Notes: generated from the sequence alone by a model not told the origin. Shown: positions 1 through 8,015, numbered from the stretch's first letter. The stretch: DNA of 64,000 nucleotides from Thalassobaculum_A sp040219215 (GCF_040219215.1 NZ_JAVJSX010000033.1:95753-159752); one strand, 5' to 3'. Translations and numbers: made by a program.

Positions 1-235
1 CCCAATGCGCGTGGCACGGAGGGGCGGAAACGGGACTTGGAAAGGGCGCGGTGAGTAGCCGACACGGCTCCGACGGTCAACCGGAAGTGCGCGCGGGGTT
101 CACATTTTTGCTCTTGGCATCCCATAGGGGTGGCGTGCCATCGTCTCGCAGGTCGTTTCGAGCGACGCTCCCTCTTCGCCGACGTCGCCCGGGTGTTGCG
201 AGGAGCCTTCCGAACGTCAGGGCAGAGAAGCCGTC

Positions 236-598
236 ATGCGTCACGCTGTTCCACTTCCCGTGGTGTTCGCCCTCTGCGGCCTTCTCGCCGCCTGCGGGAC
301 GCCGGAGTACCAGCAGACCCGGCAGGTATGCTTTCAGGAATGGGCGGCCAGGATCCCGCCTGCCTACCAGCAGGTGTTCGTGAACAAGGAACGGGCGGTG
401 GAGGTGCCGGACGGCACCTCGACATGCACGAAATCCGGCAACACCACCAAGTGCAAGCAGGGCATGCGCACGGAATGGGTTCCGTACACCGCCGTCGAGA
501 CCATCGACGCCAACGAGCCCGAGCGAAACCGCCGCATCCTGCAGTGCACGCAGTCCCAGTGCATCCGGGACTACGGCAATCCCGACTGCAAGACCTGA
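236..598 (+). CDS. Small putative lipoprotein, unknown function
   Basis: The 120-residue product starts with a short basic and hydrophobic stretch ending in the lipobox-like LLAAC (Cys at about residue 20), so it is probably a lipid-anchored envelope protein. The mature part has several further cysteines (CFQEW, TCTKSGNTTKCK, CTQSQC, PDC) that may form disulphides in the periplasm. I recognise no domain. Its 3' end converges on the acetyltransferase gene with only 7 bases between them and no visible terminator. The ATG at 236 was chosen because it gives a complete signal sequence. The 235 bases upstream hold no gene I can support. Confidence 0.65.
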   Translation: MRHAVPLPVVFALCGLLAACGTPEYQQTRQVCFQEWAARIPPAYQQVFVNKERAVEVPDGTSTCTKSGNTTKCKQGMRTEWVPYTAVETIDANEPERNRRILQCTQSQCIRDYGNPDCKT

Positions 599-605
599 TG
601 GGCAT

Positions 606-1055
606 TCAGCTCAAGGAGCGGCGGATCTGGTAGCCGGTCTTGTTCTGCTGAAACCCGGTGCCCGCGTAGAACCGGTGGACTGCCGGGTCCTTTGACCCGG
701 TCATCAGCATGATCTTGTAGCAGCCGGCTGCCCAGGCGGCATCGAGCGCCGCGTGCAGAACGGCACGGCCATAGCCGCGCCGGCGATGGTCGGCATGGGT
801 GACGACGTCCTCGATGAGCGCGTAGGGCACACCGGACCGCATCAGGTGCGGAATCACCACGAGCGTGCAACTGGCAACCAATGAGCCCGACGGGGCCGCT
901 CCGACGAAGACGGTCAGACCTGGATGAGCCAGCGTCGCGCGCCAGATCGCCTCGGGATCCGCCGGCCGAGGGTTCGGAGGATGGAGGTGGTCGTAGAGCG
1001 CAAGCATCGCCTCAAGATCGGCGAACGCGGCGGCGCGGACGGTCAGATCCGTCAT
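606..1055 (-). CDS. GNAT-family N-acetyltransferase
   Basis: The 149-residue protein is a single GNAT domain. The acetyl-CoA pyrophosphate loop is visible as HRRRGYGRAV at about residues 90-100, followed by the usual helix and a C-terminal strand ending in FYAGTGFQ. The substrate cannot be read from the sequence. It starts 21 bases after the stop of the 68-residue protein gene and is the last gene of the riboswitch-led transporter operon, so it may be co-regulated by TPP. That link is inferred from spacing and strand. Confidence 0.8.
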   Translation of the reverse strand: MTDLTVRAAAFADLEAMLALYDHLHPPNPRPADPEAIWRATLAHPGLTVFVGAAPSGSLVASCTLVVIPHLMRSGVPYALIEDVVTHADHRRRGYGRAVLHAALDAAWAAGCYKIMLMTGSKDPAVHRFYAGTGFQQNKTGYQIRRSLS

Positions 1056-1076
1056 CGGCGGAATCCGGATCGAATC

Positions 1077-1283
1077 TCAGTCCGACAGCATGGTCATCGC
1101 CGCGCGCCGGTCGCCCGGCTTCAACTTCAGGAACAACGTCCGCGCGCGCTTGACGTCCTGATCGCTGCCGCTGTCGGCCGCCTTCTTCATGGCGACCGTC
1201 GTGGCGTTCTCGGGGCCGCAGATAAAACTCAGCGCTTTGGCCAGCCGTCCCATGGCGGCCGGATCGATCTTGGTCTCGTCCAT
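1077..1283 (-). CDS. Small conserved-type protein of unknown function in the transporter operon
   Basis: The frame encodes 68 residues from the ATG at 1283, which has an AGGGAA ribosome site a few bases upstream. A longer version from a non-ATG codon at 1307 is possible but has no such site. The protein is soluble and helical, without signal peptide or cysteine pair (one Cys in FICGPE). It starts 30 bases after livF and precedes the GNAT gene by 21 bases. I recognise no family. It may be a small accessory protein of the TPP-riboswitch operon. Confidence 0.6.
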   Translation of the reverse strand: MDETKIDPAAMGRLAKALSFICGPENATTVAMKKAADSGSDQDVKRARTLFLKLKPGDRRAAMTMLSD

Positions 1284-1313
1284 CGAGGTTCCCTTGTTGG
1301 ATTGCACGGGCAG

Positions 1314-2036
1314 TCAGACGCCCATCAATGCTTGTTCGAAGTGAGGGTTGCCGACCGCCATCGCCGTCGGCCAGTCGAGAACCAGTTGTCCGCGCGCCAG
1401 CACGACCACCCGGTCGGCAATCGACAACGCGCGCGGGGTATCCTGTTCGGCCAACAGCACGGCCGCACCCGAGGTGGCCAGACGACGGACCGTCGCGAAC
1501 ACCTGGTCGCGCGCCACCGGCGCCAAGCCGAGCGATGGCTCGTCCAGCAGCACCACCGATGGCTCGGCGATCACGGCTCGGGCAATGGCCAGCATCTGCT
1601 GCTGGCCGCCCGAGAGCCGCCACGCCGTCTCCTGCCGTTTGTCGGCAAGCGCCGGAAACAGCTCCAGGATAGCAGCGATCCGCTCCGCGCGCTCGCGCCG
1701 TCCGCCCGGCACCGCGATATCGAGCGTCTCGTCGACGGTCAGGCCCGGGAACAGGCGGCGACCCTCCGGACACCAGCCAACGCCCAATGCCGCACGGCGT
1801 TCCGACCCGACGTCGGAGATTTCCGTCTCCCCGATATAGATCCGGCCGCTGGACACCGGCGTGGCACCGGCAATCGCCCGCAGCAAAGTCGACTTGCCGG
1901 CCCCATTGGCACCCAGCAACGCGACCACCGAGCCGGGCTCGACCTTGACCGACACCGGGCCGAGAACCGTTGCGCCGGCCTGGCGGACATCAACCCCTTC
2001 GACCGTCAATCCGGCGCGGACCCCGTCATCAGTCAT
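1314..2036 (-). CDS. HAAT-family ABC transporter ATP-binding protein, LivF-like
   Basis: This 240-residue ATPase powers the Liv-type importer encoded upstream. It shows Walker A (GANGAGKST, about residues 36-44), the signature LSGGQQQ (about 140) and Walker B with VVLLDEPSLGLAP, the usual order for LivF. Its ATG overlaps the stop of the LivM-LivG fusion gene by ATGA, which implies translational coupling. Amino-acid transport is the family norm. Here the TPP riboswitch argues for a thiamine-related substrate, so I give no symbol. Confidence 0.92.
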   Translation of the reverse strand: MTDDGVRAGLTVEGVDVRQAGATVLGPVSVKVEPGSVVALLGANGAGKSTLLRAIAGATPVSSGRIYIGETEISDVGSERRAALGVGWCPEGRRLFPGLTVDETLDIAVPGGRRERAERIAAILELFPALADKRQETAWRLSGGQQQMLAIARAVIAEPSVVLLDEPSLGLAPVARDQVFATVRRLATSGAAVLLAEQDTPRALSIADRVVVLARGQLVLDWPTAMAVGNPHFEQALMGV

Positions 2037-3754
2037 TCCGCCGCTCCGGATCCCAGGTATGCCGCGATCACCGCCGGATTCTGCCGCACCACTTCCGGCG
2101 GTCCCGCGGCAATCACCTTGCCGGCCTCCAGGCAGACGATCCGGTCAGCCAGCGGCAGCAGGAAATCCATGCCGTGATCGACCACCAGCACCGCCAGGCC
2201 GGCCGACGCAAGCTCGCGCAGCAGAGTCGAGAGCGCGATGCGTTCCTCCGCCGTCAGCCCGGCCGCCGGCTCATCCAGGATCAGCGCGCCCGGTTCGGCC
2301 GCCAAGGCGCGCGCCAGGTCGAGCCGACGCAGGTCGGCAGCGCCCAGCGCCGAGACAAGTGCGGTCGCCCGATCAGCCAACCCGACCCGACCGAGTGCCG
2401 CCATCGCAATCGCCCGATCCCCGGCGGCGACCTCCGCCGCCTCGATAACGAACAACCCGGTGGGGAACTCCGGATGCTGGAAGCTGCGCGCCAGGCCCAG
2501 TTCGCGACGGTGATGCGCCGGGCGCTCGACAAGCGGCACACCTCCCAGCCGGATCTGGCCAGCATCCGGCCGTTCCAGCCCGCTGATCAGGTTGAGTGTC
2601 GTGGTCTTGCCGGATCCGTTCGACCCGATCAGCCCGACCACGGTGCCGGCGGGCACCGAGAACGCCACGCCGTCAACTGCCGTCAATCCGCCGAAACGCT
2701 TGACCAGACCCTGGACCACCAGCGGTTTGCCTGGGCGTTTCATCGTCGATTGCCGCGGGGTTGGCACCATCGGCGCTCGACGCGGAAACCGGTCGCGCAG
2801 CCACCCGTCGAGTCCGCGCGGCATCAGGATGATCGCCGCCAGCAGCACCACGCCATAGGCGATGAGGTACGAGCCCTCCAGGAACCGGAACACTTCCGGC
2901 AGCGGAATCAGCAGGGCGGCACCGAGGACGGCGCCGGCCGGGCTGCCGCGCCCGCCGATCACGGCGATGGCCAGTATGGTGACCATGATCTCGAAACCAA
3001 CGACCGCCGGTGAGACGACCCCGAGGCCATGCGCCTGCAATCCGCCGGCCAGCCCGCCGAGACCGCCGGCAACGGCAAACAGAGCCAGACGCGCCCGAGT
3101 GGCGCTCAACCCCAGCGCGGCTGCTGCATTTGGTGCGCTGTCCAGCGTTGCGAGTACGGCCGACCTGCCTCCTCGGGTCACCGCATGGGCGACCAACAGC
3201 GCCACCAGAACGCCGAACCAGACCGAGATCAGCGTCACCCAGCCGGTGGAAACCACCATGGCCCCGATCGCGATTGGTCCGACGCTGATCGGGCCGAATG
3301 CCACCGGGTCGGTCACGATCGGCGGAACGCCGTAGAGCCCGTTGGCACCGCCGGTGAACTCAAGGTTGGTTGCAGCCAGCAACGCCAACTGGGCGAGCCC
3401 CAGGGTGGCGAGTGCCACATAGTGCGATTCCAGGCGGGCGATCGGCAGTGCTATCACCGCCGCGGCCAATGCGGGCACGACAACGGCAGCAGCCAGCCCG
3501 AGCGGAACCGGCAAGCCGGTCGAGACCGTCAGGAGAGCGGACGCGTACGCCCCCAGCCCGAAGAACGCCCCCTGCGCCAGGGACAACAGGCCAAGCCGCC
3601 CGAACACCAGCTGATAGCCGATCGCCGCTATTGCGTAGATCCCGACCAGCGAAGCGATACGCAGCGCATACGCATCGCCGGCAACCACGACACCGCCAAG
3701 CCCCAGCACGGCAGCCGCCAGATAGATCCCGTCGCGACGATCGAACCGTGTCAC
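2033..3754 (-). CDS. Fused LivM-type permease and LivG-type ATPase
   Basis: One uninterrupted 573-residue frame joins two subunits that are usually separate. Residues 1 to about 320 form a LivM-like multi-spanning permease (with GRLGLLSLAQGAFFGLGAY and GGRGSPAGAVLGA). From about residue 338 a LivG-like ATPase follows, with Walker A GSNGSGKTT at 377-385 and Walker B LILDEPAAGL. The ABC signature region (LGAADLRRLDLARAL) is weakly conserved. The GTG start at 3754 overlaps the livH stop (GTGA). The frame could be read further upstream, but that stretch lies inside livH. LivM-LivG fusions are known in this family, so this is a variant rather than an error. Confidence 0.9.
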   Translation of the reverse strand: MTRFDRRDGIYLAAAVLGLGGVVVAGDAYALRIASLVGIYAIAAIGYQLVFGRLGLLSLAQGAFFGLGAYASALLTVSTGLPVPLGLAAAVVVPALAAAVIALPIARLESHYVALATLGLAQLALLAATNLEFTGGANGLYGVPPIVTDPVAFGPISVGPIAIGAMVVSTGWVTLISVWFGVLVALLVAHAVTRGGRSAVLATLDSAPNAAAALGLSATRARLALFAVAGGLGGLAGGLQAHGLGVVSPAVVGFEIMVTILAIAVIGGRGSPAGAVLGAALLIPLPEVFRFLEGSYLIAYGVVLLAAIILMPRGLDGWLRDRFPRRAPMVPTPRQSTMKRPGKPLVVQGLVKRFGGLTAVDGVAFSVPAGTVVGLIGSNGSGKTTTLNLISGLERPDAGQIRLGGVPLVERPAHHRRELGLARSFQHPEFPTGLFVIEAAEVAAGDRAIAMAALGRVGLADRATALVSALGAADLRRLDLARALAAEPGALILDEPAAGLTAEERIALSTLLRELASAGLAVLVVDHGMDFLLPLADRIVCLEAGKVIAAGPPEVVRQNPAVIAAYLGSGAAE

Positions 3755-4641
3755 GCCCGCCGCCCCTCGACCTCGCCGAACAACCCTTTCGGCCGGAACG
3801 CCAGGACCGCAAGAACGCCGACGTACAGCAGCGCCTCGGCAACCAGGTACGATGTCCAGGCAGCGACCAGTGTCTCGAACACCGCGATCGCGAACGCGCC
3901 GAGAGCGGCCCCCCAGATTCGGCCCCAACCGCCGATCACCGTCGCGATATAGGCCTTCAGCATCAGCATGGCGCCGTCGGTCGGCGTGACCAGATACTGG
4001 TTCGACAAGAGCAGACCGGCGGCTCCCGCCAGGGCGGCTGCCAACGCGAAGCTGACCGCGACGGTGACGTTCACCCGGATGCCGATCGCGCGCGCCATCT
4101 CGGCATCCTGGGCTGCCGCGCGCAGCCGGCGGCCGAAGCGGGTGCGCTGGAGCAGGACGTGGACGCCGACGATCAGCCCCAACGCGGTGGCGATGGTAGC
4201 CAGTTGCTGGCGCGCCAACCCGATGCCGGCGATCTGCCAGATGCCGGTATCGACCACCGGCGGACCGAGAAGCGGTTCCGGGCCGATGCCGGCGTTCACG
4301 CCATGCTGGATGATCAGGCCCAGCGCGATGGTCGCGATGAACACCGAGGTCGGCGGAGCGCGGCGCAGCGGAGCGTATGCAACGCCGGCAACGAACAGCC
4401 CTGCGACCGCCATGATTGCCAGAACTGCCGGCAGCGCCACCAGCCCCGGTACCGGCAGGTCGGCGGGCAACAGAGCCGCGACCCCGACGGCCACCATGCC
4501 GCCGAGCATCACGAGTTCACCATGGGCGAAGTTGACGGCGCCGACCGCGCCAATCACCAGAACGAATCCGAGAGCAACCAGCGCATATACAGCGCCGAGC
4601 GCAACAGCGTTCACCGCGAGCTGCGCAGCCGCCTCGATCAC
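3751..4641 (-). CDS. HAAT-family ABC permease, LivH-like
   Basis: The 296-residue integral membrane protein has about eight hydrophobic segments and the LivH hallmark GAVNFAHGELVMLGG near the N-terminus, plus a cytoplasmic loop with the EAA-like motif (LRAAAQDAEMARAIGI, about residue 185). It pairs with the LivM half of the fused protein to form the pore. The GTG start at 4641 overlaps the stop of the binding-protein gene by GTGA. An upstream in-frame extension inside the binding-protein gene is rejected. Confidence 0.9.
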   Translation of the reverse strand: MIEAAAQLAVNAVALGAVYALVALGFVLVIGAVGAVNFAHGELVMLGGMVAVGVAALLPADLPVPGLVALPAVLAIMAVAGLFVAGVAYAPLRRAPPTSVFIATIALGLIIQHGVNAGIGPEPLLGPPVVDTGIWQIAGIGLARQQLATIATALGLIVGVHVLLQRTRFGRRLRAAAQDAEMARAIGIRVNVTVAVSFALAAALAGAAGLLLSNQYLVTPTDGAMLMLKAYIATVIGGWGRIWGAALGAFAIAVFETLVAAWTSYLVAEALLYVGVLAVLAFRPKGLFGEVEGRRA

Positions 4642-5759
4642 TTCACTCCGTCCACGGCGTCGTAGCGCTTCATGATTGCCGGCCCCCGCCCGCTGCCGTC
4701 GTAGCACACGATGACCGCGTCATGCGCCATGTTTCCGGTGCCGTCCGAAACATAGCTCATGGCGAGTCCGTCATGCCGATGATTTGCCAGCCAAGCCTTG
4801 ACCGCCTCCGGCGTGCGGGCGCCATCGGCAACCGCCGCCAGCACCATGCGCATCCCGTCGTACTGGCCAAGTGCGAAGGCATCCGGCTCCGCTTTGAACC
4901 GCGTGCGATAGGCGTCCGCGAACGCCGCAACTTCGGGCCTTGGGTCCGACATCGGCGACGAGGCCGTCTCGGCGCACACACCCTTGAGCTGCGCCGGTTC
5001 GACCAGCGCTGCCGTGGTCGGCTGATGCATTGCCGAACCGGCGACGATCGGCAGGCCGAGCCCGATGCCATGCGCCTGGCGCACCGTCAGGGCGGTCGGC
5101 CCGGAATGGAGTTGCAGAAGCAGGGAATCCGCGCCCGCCGACCGCGCCCGTTCCAGCGCTGGTACCAGATCCTTGATCCCCGGATCGATCGCCTCCTCCA
5201 GGACCGGCTTCACCCCGAGTTCGCCCAGCGCGCGAACCAGATGCTGGTGCCCGCTCTGGCCGTACGAGGTGGTCTGGTACAGGATCGCCGGCTTGGTGAG
5301 CTTCAGTTCCTGCACGGCGTAGCGGGCCTGCGCAACCTTCACGACCGCATCGGTCGGGAAGAACCGGAACACCACGTCGTGGCCCAACTCGGTCAGCTTC
5401 GCAGTACCCGAAACCGTGATCAGCGGGACCCCGGCCCGGTCGGCGATCGGCGCCATTGCCAGCATCTGGGTCCCGAAGATCGGCGCAGCGATCGCCACCG
5501 GCTTCTCCCGGTCGAGCGCGCGCTGCAGGGCGGTGACCGCTACCTCCGGCGAGGTGGCCGTGTCCGCGACCTGATAGGCGACGGTCACGCCCGCCGGCGG
5601 ATTGTCGAGCGCCAGCACGGCGCCGTTGCGCTGAGCCGTACCTTCAAGCGCCAGGAACCCGGTGATTGGTACCAGCACCGACACCGCCACCGGTTCGGCA
5701 GCGCTGGCCAGCATAGGAAGGGCGGCAGTCAACATCAGGATTGGTAACAGGCGGCGCAT
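4638..5759 (-). CDS. Periplasmic binding protein of a Liv-type ABC transporter, TPP-riboswitch controlled
   Basis: The 373-residue precursor starts at the ATG at 5759, with GAGGAGC as ribosome site. It has a classical signal peptide (MRRLLPILMLTAALPMLASA). The mature part is a type I periplasmic binding fold of the leucine-binding (LivJ/LivK) kind: SVLVPITGF, repeated alpha/beta units, and a C-terminal domain with FALGQYDGMRMVLAAV. It delivers the substrate to LivH and the LivM half. Family members bind amino acids, amides or urea. The riboswitch directly upstream makes thiamine, its hydrolysis products or a pyrimidine/thiazole precursor the likelier ligand. This is inference, since no binding residue can be assigned by eye. 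Confidence 0.9.
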   Translation of the reverse strand: MRRLLPILMLTAALPMLASAAEPVAVSVLVPITGFLALEGTAQRNGAVLALDNPPAGVTVAYQVADTATSPEVAVTALQRALDREKPVAIAAPIFGTQMLAMAPIADRAGVPLITVSGTAKLTELGHDVVFRFFPTDAVVKVAQARYAVQELKLTKPAILYQTTSYGQSGHQHLVRALGELGVKPVLEEAIDPGIKDLVPALERARSAGADSLLLQLHSGPTALTVRQAHGIGLGLPIVAGSAMHQPTTAALVEPAQLKGVCAETASSPMSDPRPEVAAFADAYRTRFKAEPDAFALGQYDGMRMVLAAVADGARTPEAVKAWLANHRHDGLAMSYVSDGTGNMAHDAVIVCYDGSGRGPAIMKRYDAVDGVK

Positions 5760-5769
5760 CCGTCTTGCT

Positions 5770-5800
5770 CCTCGGGTCTCCCGGCGGCGGGAGGACGAGG
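5770..5800 (-). promoter_or_regulatory. Shine-Dalgarno-sequestering hairpin (likely riboswitch expression platform)
   Basis: On the minus strand, CTCCCG and CGGGAG form a perfect six-pair stem around the loop CCGC. Outside it, CCTCG (5796-5800) pairs with CGAGG (5770-5774), which overlaps the GAGGAGC ribosome site of the binding-protein gene. The hairpin would therefore hide the ribosome site. There is no U-run, so it acts on translation rather than termination. The 3' end of the aptamer (GGAGGGAG) could pair instead with the CTCCC arm, giving an antisequester. Pairings were checked by hand; the switching is inferred. Confidence 0.65.
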
Positions 5801-5835
5801 GCGGCGCGGCCTTGCGATGGGGATCGGTCAAGACC

Positions 5836-5924
5836 GTGACGACTCCCTCCGCCGGCGCAACCCGGTTCAGGTTCAATGGGTGTGATCTCAGCCCGCCGTA
5901 CCGCGACGGGCACCCCAGCATCAC
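5836..5924 (-). ncRNA. TPP riboswitch (THI element)
   Basis: The minus strand carries the conserved thiamine pyrophosphate aptamer in the correct order. P1 is formed by GTGATG (near 5924) and CGTCAC (near 5836). The GGGGTGCCCG arm comes next, then the invariant CTGAGA (complement at 5886-5891), then GAACCTGAACCGGGTT, CCGGCGGAGGGA and the closing P1 strand. This matches the proteobacterial THI element consensus closely. It sits 77 bases before the start codon of the Liv-type binding-protein gene and on the same strand. In this class TPP binding normally shuts off downstream expression. Confidence 0.95.
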
Positions 5925-5935
5925 GTACGGGCCGG

Positions 5936-5964
5936 AGCGTGCGGAATCGGCGTGACGGAGTCAA
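5936..5964 (-). promoter_or_regulatory. Possible promoter of the riboswitch-led transporter operon
   Basis: On the minus strand TTGACT (complement 5959-5964) lies just upstream of the aptamer. Seventeen bases later comes CACGCT, a poor match to a -10 box. The position is right for transcription to begin at the 5' edge of the riboswitch. Only the -35 element is convincing. Confidence 0.3.
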
Positions 5965-6116
5965 CCGACAGTCGGCGCCTGGCGATCGGCCGGACGGAAC
6001 CGGCGCAACCTCACGACGTTTTCACCGGGCCCGCTTCCGGTGGCCGGTGCCACTTCCGGCACGCTCAGACATGGAGGTACTGCCGTGAACGCAAGGACAG
6101 GTTTCCGGGGACCGGC
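5965..6116. other. Intergenic remainder between riboswitch promoter and sulfotransferase gene
   Basis: Together with the riboswitch and its leader this completes a gene-free stretch of about 357 bases between divergent genes. Beyond the elements listed separately I see no open frame, hairpin or repeat that I can support here. It must hold the promoter of the sulfotransferase gene, but no clear boxes are visible. Confidence 0.4.
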
Positions 6117-7118
6117 ATGAGTGGTGCCTTGGCGAAGCAGATGATCCCGGAGGCGATCCGCCGGCCGCTCGGGCAACTTCGGCGATACTCGGCCCATCCC
6201 GGCTTGGCCTGGGCGCAGCTTCGGCCGCTCGGCGAGATGATGGCCGCGCTGGCCCCACCAAAGCACCCGCCGATCCTGCTGGTGTCGATGCCGCGCGGCG
6301 GTTCGAGCTGGGCGGGACGGATTCTCGGATCGTCGGAGCAGTCTCTTTACCTCCATGAACCGGTGACCCAGTCCTACCTGCGCCTGCTTGGCGGCAAGGG
6401 CGTCTCGGAGTTCGAGTACGAGGTTTGCCGACGGCCGCGCGACTATCTGCGTGCCGCCGGTCACGCCTTGCGGGGCGTACCCAGGTTTGCCGAATCGGTT
6501 GTGCTGTTTCCCGAGCAATGGCGATCGGTCGACCGGCACGCCAAGCGGGTGGTCGTCAAGGAGGTCAACCCGCTGGCCCTGGACACCCTCATTGCCGAGT
6601 TCCAGCCGCGTGTCATCTACCTGTTGCGCCACCCCGCAGCTGTTGCCCGGAGCTACCATGCGCTGGGGTGGGCGGGCACTGATCAGTTCCGTAAGCGCTT
6701 TTCTCCCGGGACTCTCGCCGAACTGGAACCGGCGTTCCATCTTCCGCACGACGGCGACGTCTGGGAGCAGAGCGGCGCGCTTCAGGCACTCGTCCAGCAT
6801 CGTGCAATGGCAGCGCTCGCCGCATGGCCGGACCACACGACCGTTCGATACGAGGACTTGTGCCTGGACCCGGTCGGAACCTTTGCCCGGTTGCTCAGCT
6901 TCTGCGAGCTGCCGCTGACCGAGGCGCTGAAGGAGGAGATCGAACGAACGAGCCGATCGGCGGCCGGCTACAAGCCGGGCGGCTCCGACACCGCCCGGGA
7001 CTCCCGGGCGATGGCGGATCGCTGGAAGCACGAGCTCGATCCCGAAACCATCGCCAGCGTGCGCAGGGGCTATATCGCCAACCGGCCCCTGTTCTACGAC
7101 TCCGCCGACGATTGGTGA
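6117..7118 (+). CDS. Sulfotransferase-family protein
   Basis: The 334-residue protein carries the PAPS-binding signatures of sulfotransferases. The 5'-phosphosulfate loop is SMPRGGSSWAGRILGSS (about residues 57-73) and the 3'-phosphate motif is VIYLLRHPAAVARSY (about 165-179). It would transfer sulfate from PAPS to an unknown acceptor. The ATG at 6117 was chosen because it follows a GGGGA site and starts normal-looking protein. The frame runs further upstream but that part is basic and unlike coding sequence. The following methyltransferase-like gene starts 62 bases later on the same strand. Confidence 0.8.
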   Translation: MSGALAKQMIPEAIRRPLGQLRRYSAHPGLAWAQLRPLGEMMAALAPPKHPPILLVSMPRGGSSWAGRILGSSEQSLYLHEPVTQSYLRLLGGKGVSEFEYEVCRRPRDYLRAAGHALRGVPRFAESVVLFPEQWRSVDRHAKRVVVKEVNPLALDTLIAEFQPRVIYLLRHPAAVARSYHALGWAGTDQFRKRFSPGTLAELEPAFHLPHDGDVWEQSGALQALVQHRAMAALAAWPDHTTVRYEDLCLDPVGTFARLLSFCELPLTEALKEEIERTSRSAAGYKPGGSDTARDSRAMADRWKHELDPETIASVRRGYIANRPLFYDSADDW

Positions 7119-7180
7119 CCCAGCGTCGGGCCGGCCCGATTTCCCCGGCGCGGGCGACCGCGTCACGCTAAACTCCCGCC

Positions 7181-7930
7181 ATGCTGCGAGAGGCCGTCGA
7201 ATGGCTCGCGACACCGAGCCTGCCGTTCGCCCGACGTTCCGGGCACCTGTCAGAGTTCGTGGCAATCGCCGCGCGCCGACGACGCCACCTTGCTGCCTGG
7301 GCAGCCCATGAGGATCACAGCAAGGCGGCCGTGCTTCGGGCGGCAGATCGCACCGACACCAACGGCGCCGCCGTAATCCTCGGCGCCGGGCACCTGAATG
7401 ACGTGCCCTTGGCCGCCCTGTCCGAACGATTCGAAGCGGTTCGCCTGGTCGACATTGCCTTTGCCCGGGCCACACATCGCGCCGCCCACGCCCTGGGCAA
7501 CGTGACATGCGTCCGTCACGACGTCACCGAGTCGCTGCACGATCTGACCGACATCGCCGCACCCCGCTTCCTCATGGATGATGCCACAGTACGGTTCGTG
7601 GCTTCGGTCAACCTGCTCTCCCAGCTGTCGGTCGTGGCAACCCGACGAATGGACGATTCCCGAACCGATGCGGTTGGCCGTGCCCTTGTGGAGGCCCACC
7701 TGGCCTGGCTGCGGCGGCTGCCGTGCCCGACGGCGCTGGTCTTCGATCGCGCGATCGAGATCCTGGGGCCCACCGGAATCGTTATGAGCCGGCTCGATCC
7801 GCTGCACGGCGCAGAGCTTCCCGAGACCGGCGAAACGTGGATCTGGGACATCGCGCCGCGCGGTGAAATCGACGCCGATCATTCGGTCCGTCACATCGTT
7901 GCGGCGATCGACGATCTGGCATGCGCTTGA
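7181..7930 (+). CDS. Hypothetical protein with a methyltransferase-like Rossmann motif
   Basis: The 249-residue soluble protein has VILGAGHLNDVPLAAL at about residues 65-80, followed by a strand ending in RLVDIAF. This resembles motif I and the acidic residue after strand 2 of class I SAM-dependent methyltransferases. The C-terminal half (TWIWDIAPRGEID) is also typical of small methyltransferase-like conserved proteins. I cannot name a substrate, and the catalytic motifs are not clear enough to claim activity. It lies downstream of the sulfotransferase gene and may be cotranscribed with it. Confidence 0.6.
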   Translation: MLREAVEWLATPSLPFARRSGHLSEFVAIAARRRRHLAAWAAHEDHSKAAVLRAADRTDTNGAAVILGAGHLNDVPLAALSERFEAVRLVDIAFARATHRAAHALGNVTCVRHDVTESLHDLTDIAAPRFLMDDATVRFVASVNLLSQLSVVATRRMDDSRTDAVGRALVEAHLAWLRRLPCPTALVFDRAIEILGPTGIVMSRLDPLHGAELPETGETWIWDIAPRGEIDADHSVRHIVAAIDDLACA

Positions 7931-7935
7931 CGCGG

Positions 7936-7965
7936 TTGACACGAAACCAGGATCATCGATCTAGA
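7936..7965 (+). promoter_or_regulatory. Putative sigma-70-type promoter for the GNAT-peptidase/ATP-grasp pair
   Basis: TTGACA at 7936-7941 is followed after 18 bases by TCTAGA at 7960-7965, ahead of the ATG at 8016. The -35 box is perfect and the -10 box acceptable. It lies immediately after the stop of the preceding gene, so the pair probably has its own promoter. Confidence 0.5.
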
Positions 7966-8015
7966 GGCGCGCGGATCGCCCTGTCCGCGCACCCGACGCG
8001 AAAGGCGTCCTGACG

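Noticed and set aside
1..235. Two plus-strand frames near the left edge (51-383 and 130-633)
   Set aside because: They overlap the lipoprotein gene in other frames and have arginine- and serine-rich, non-protein-like composition.
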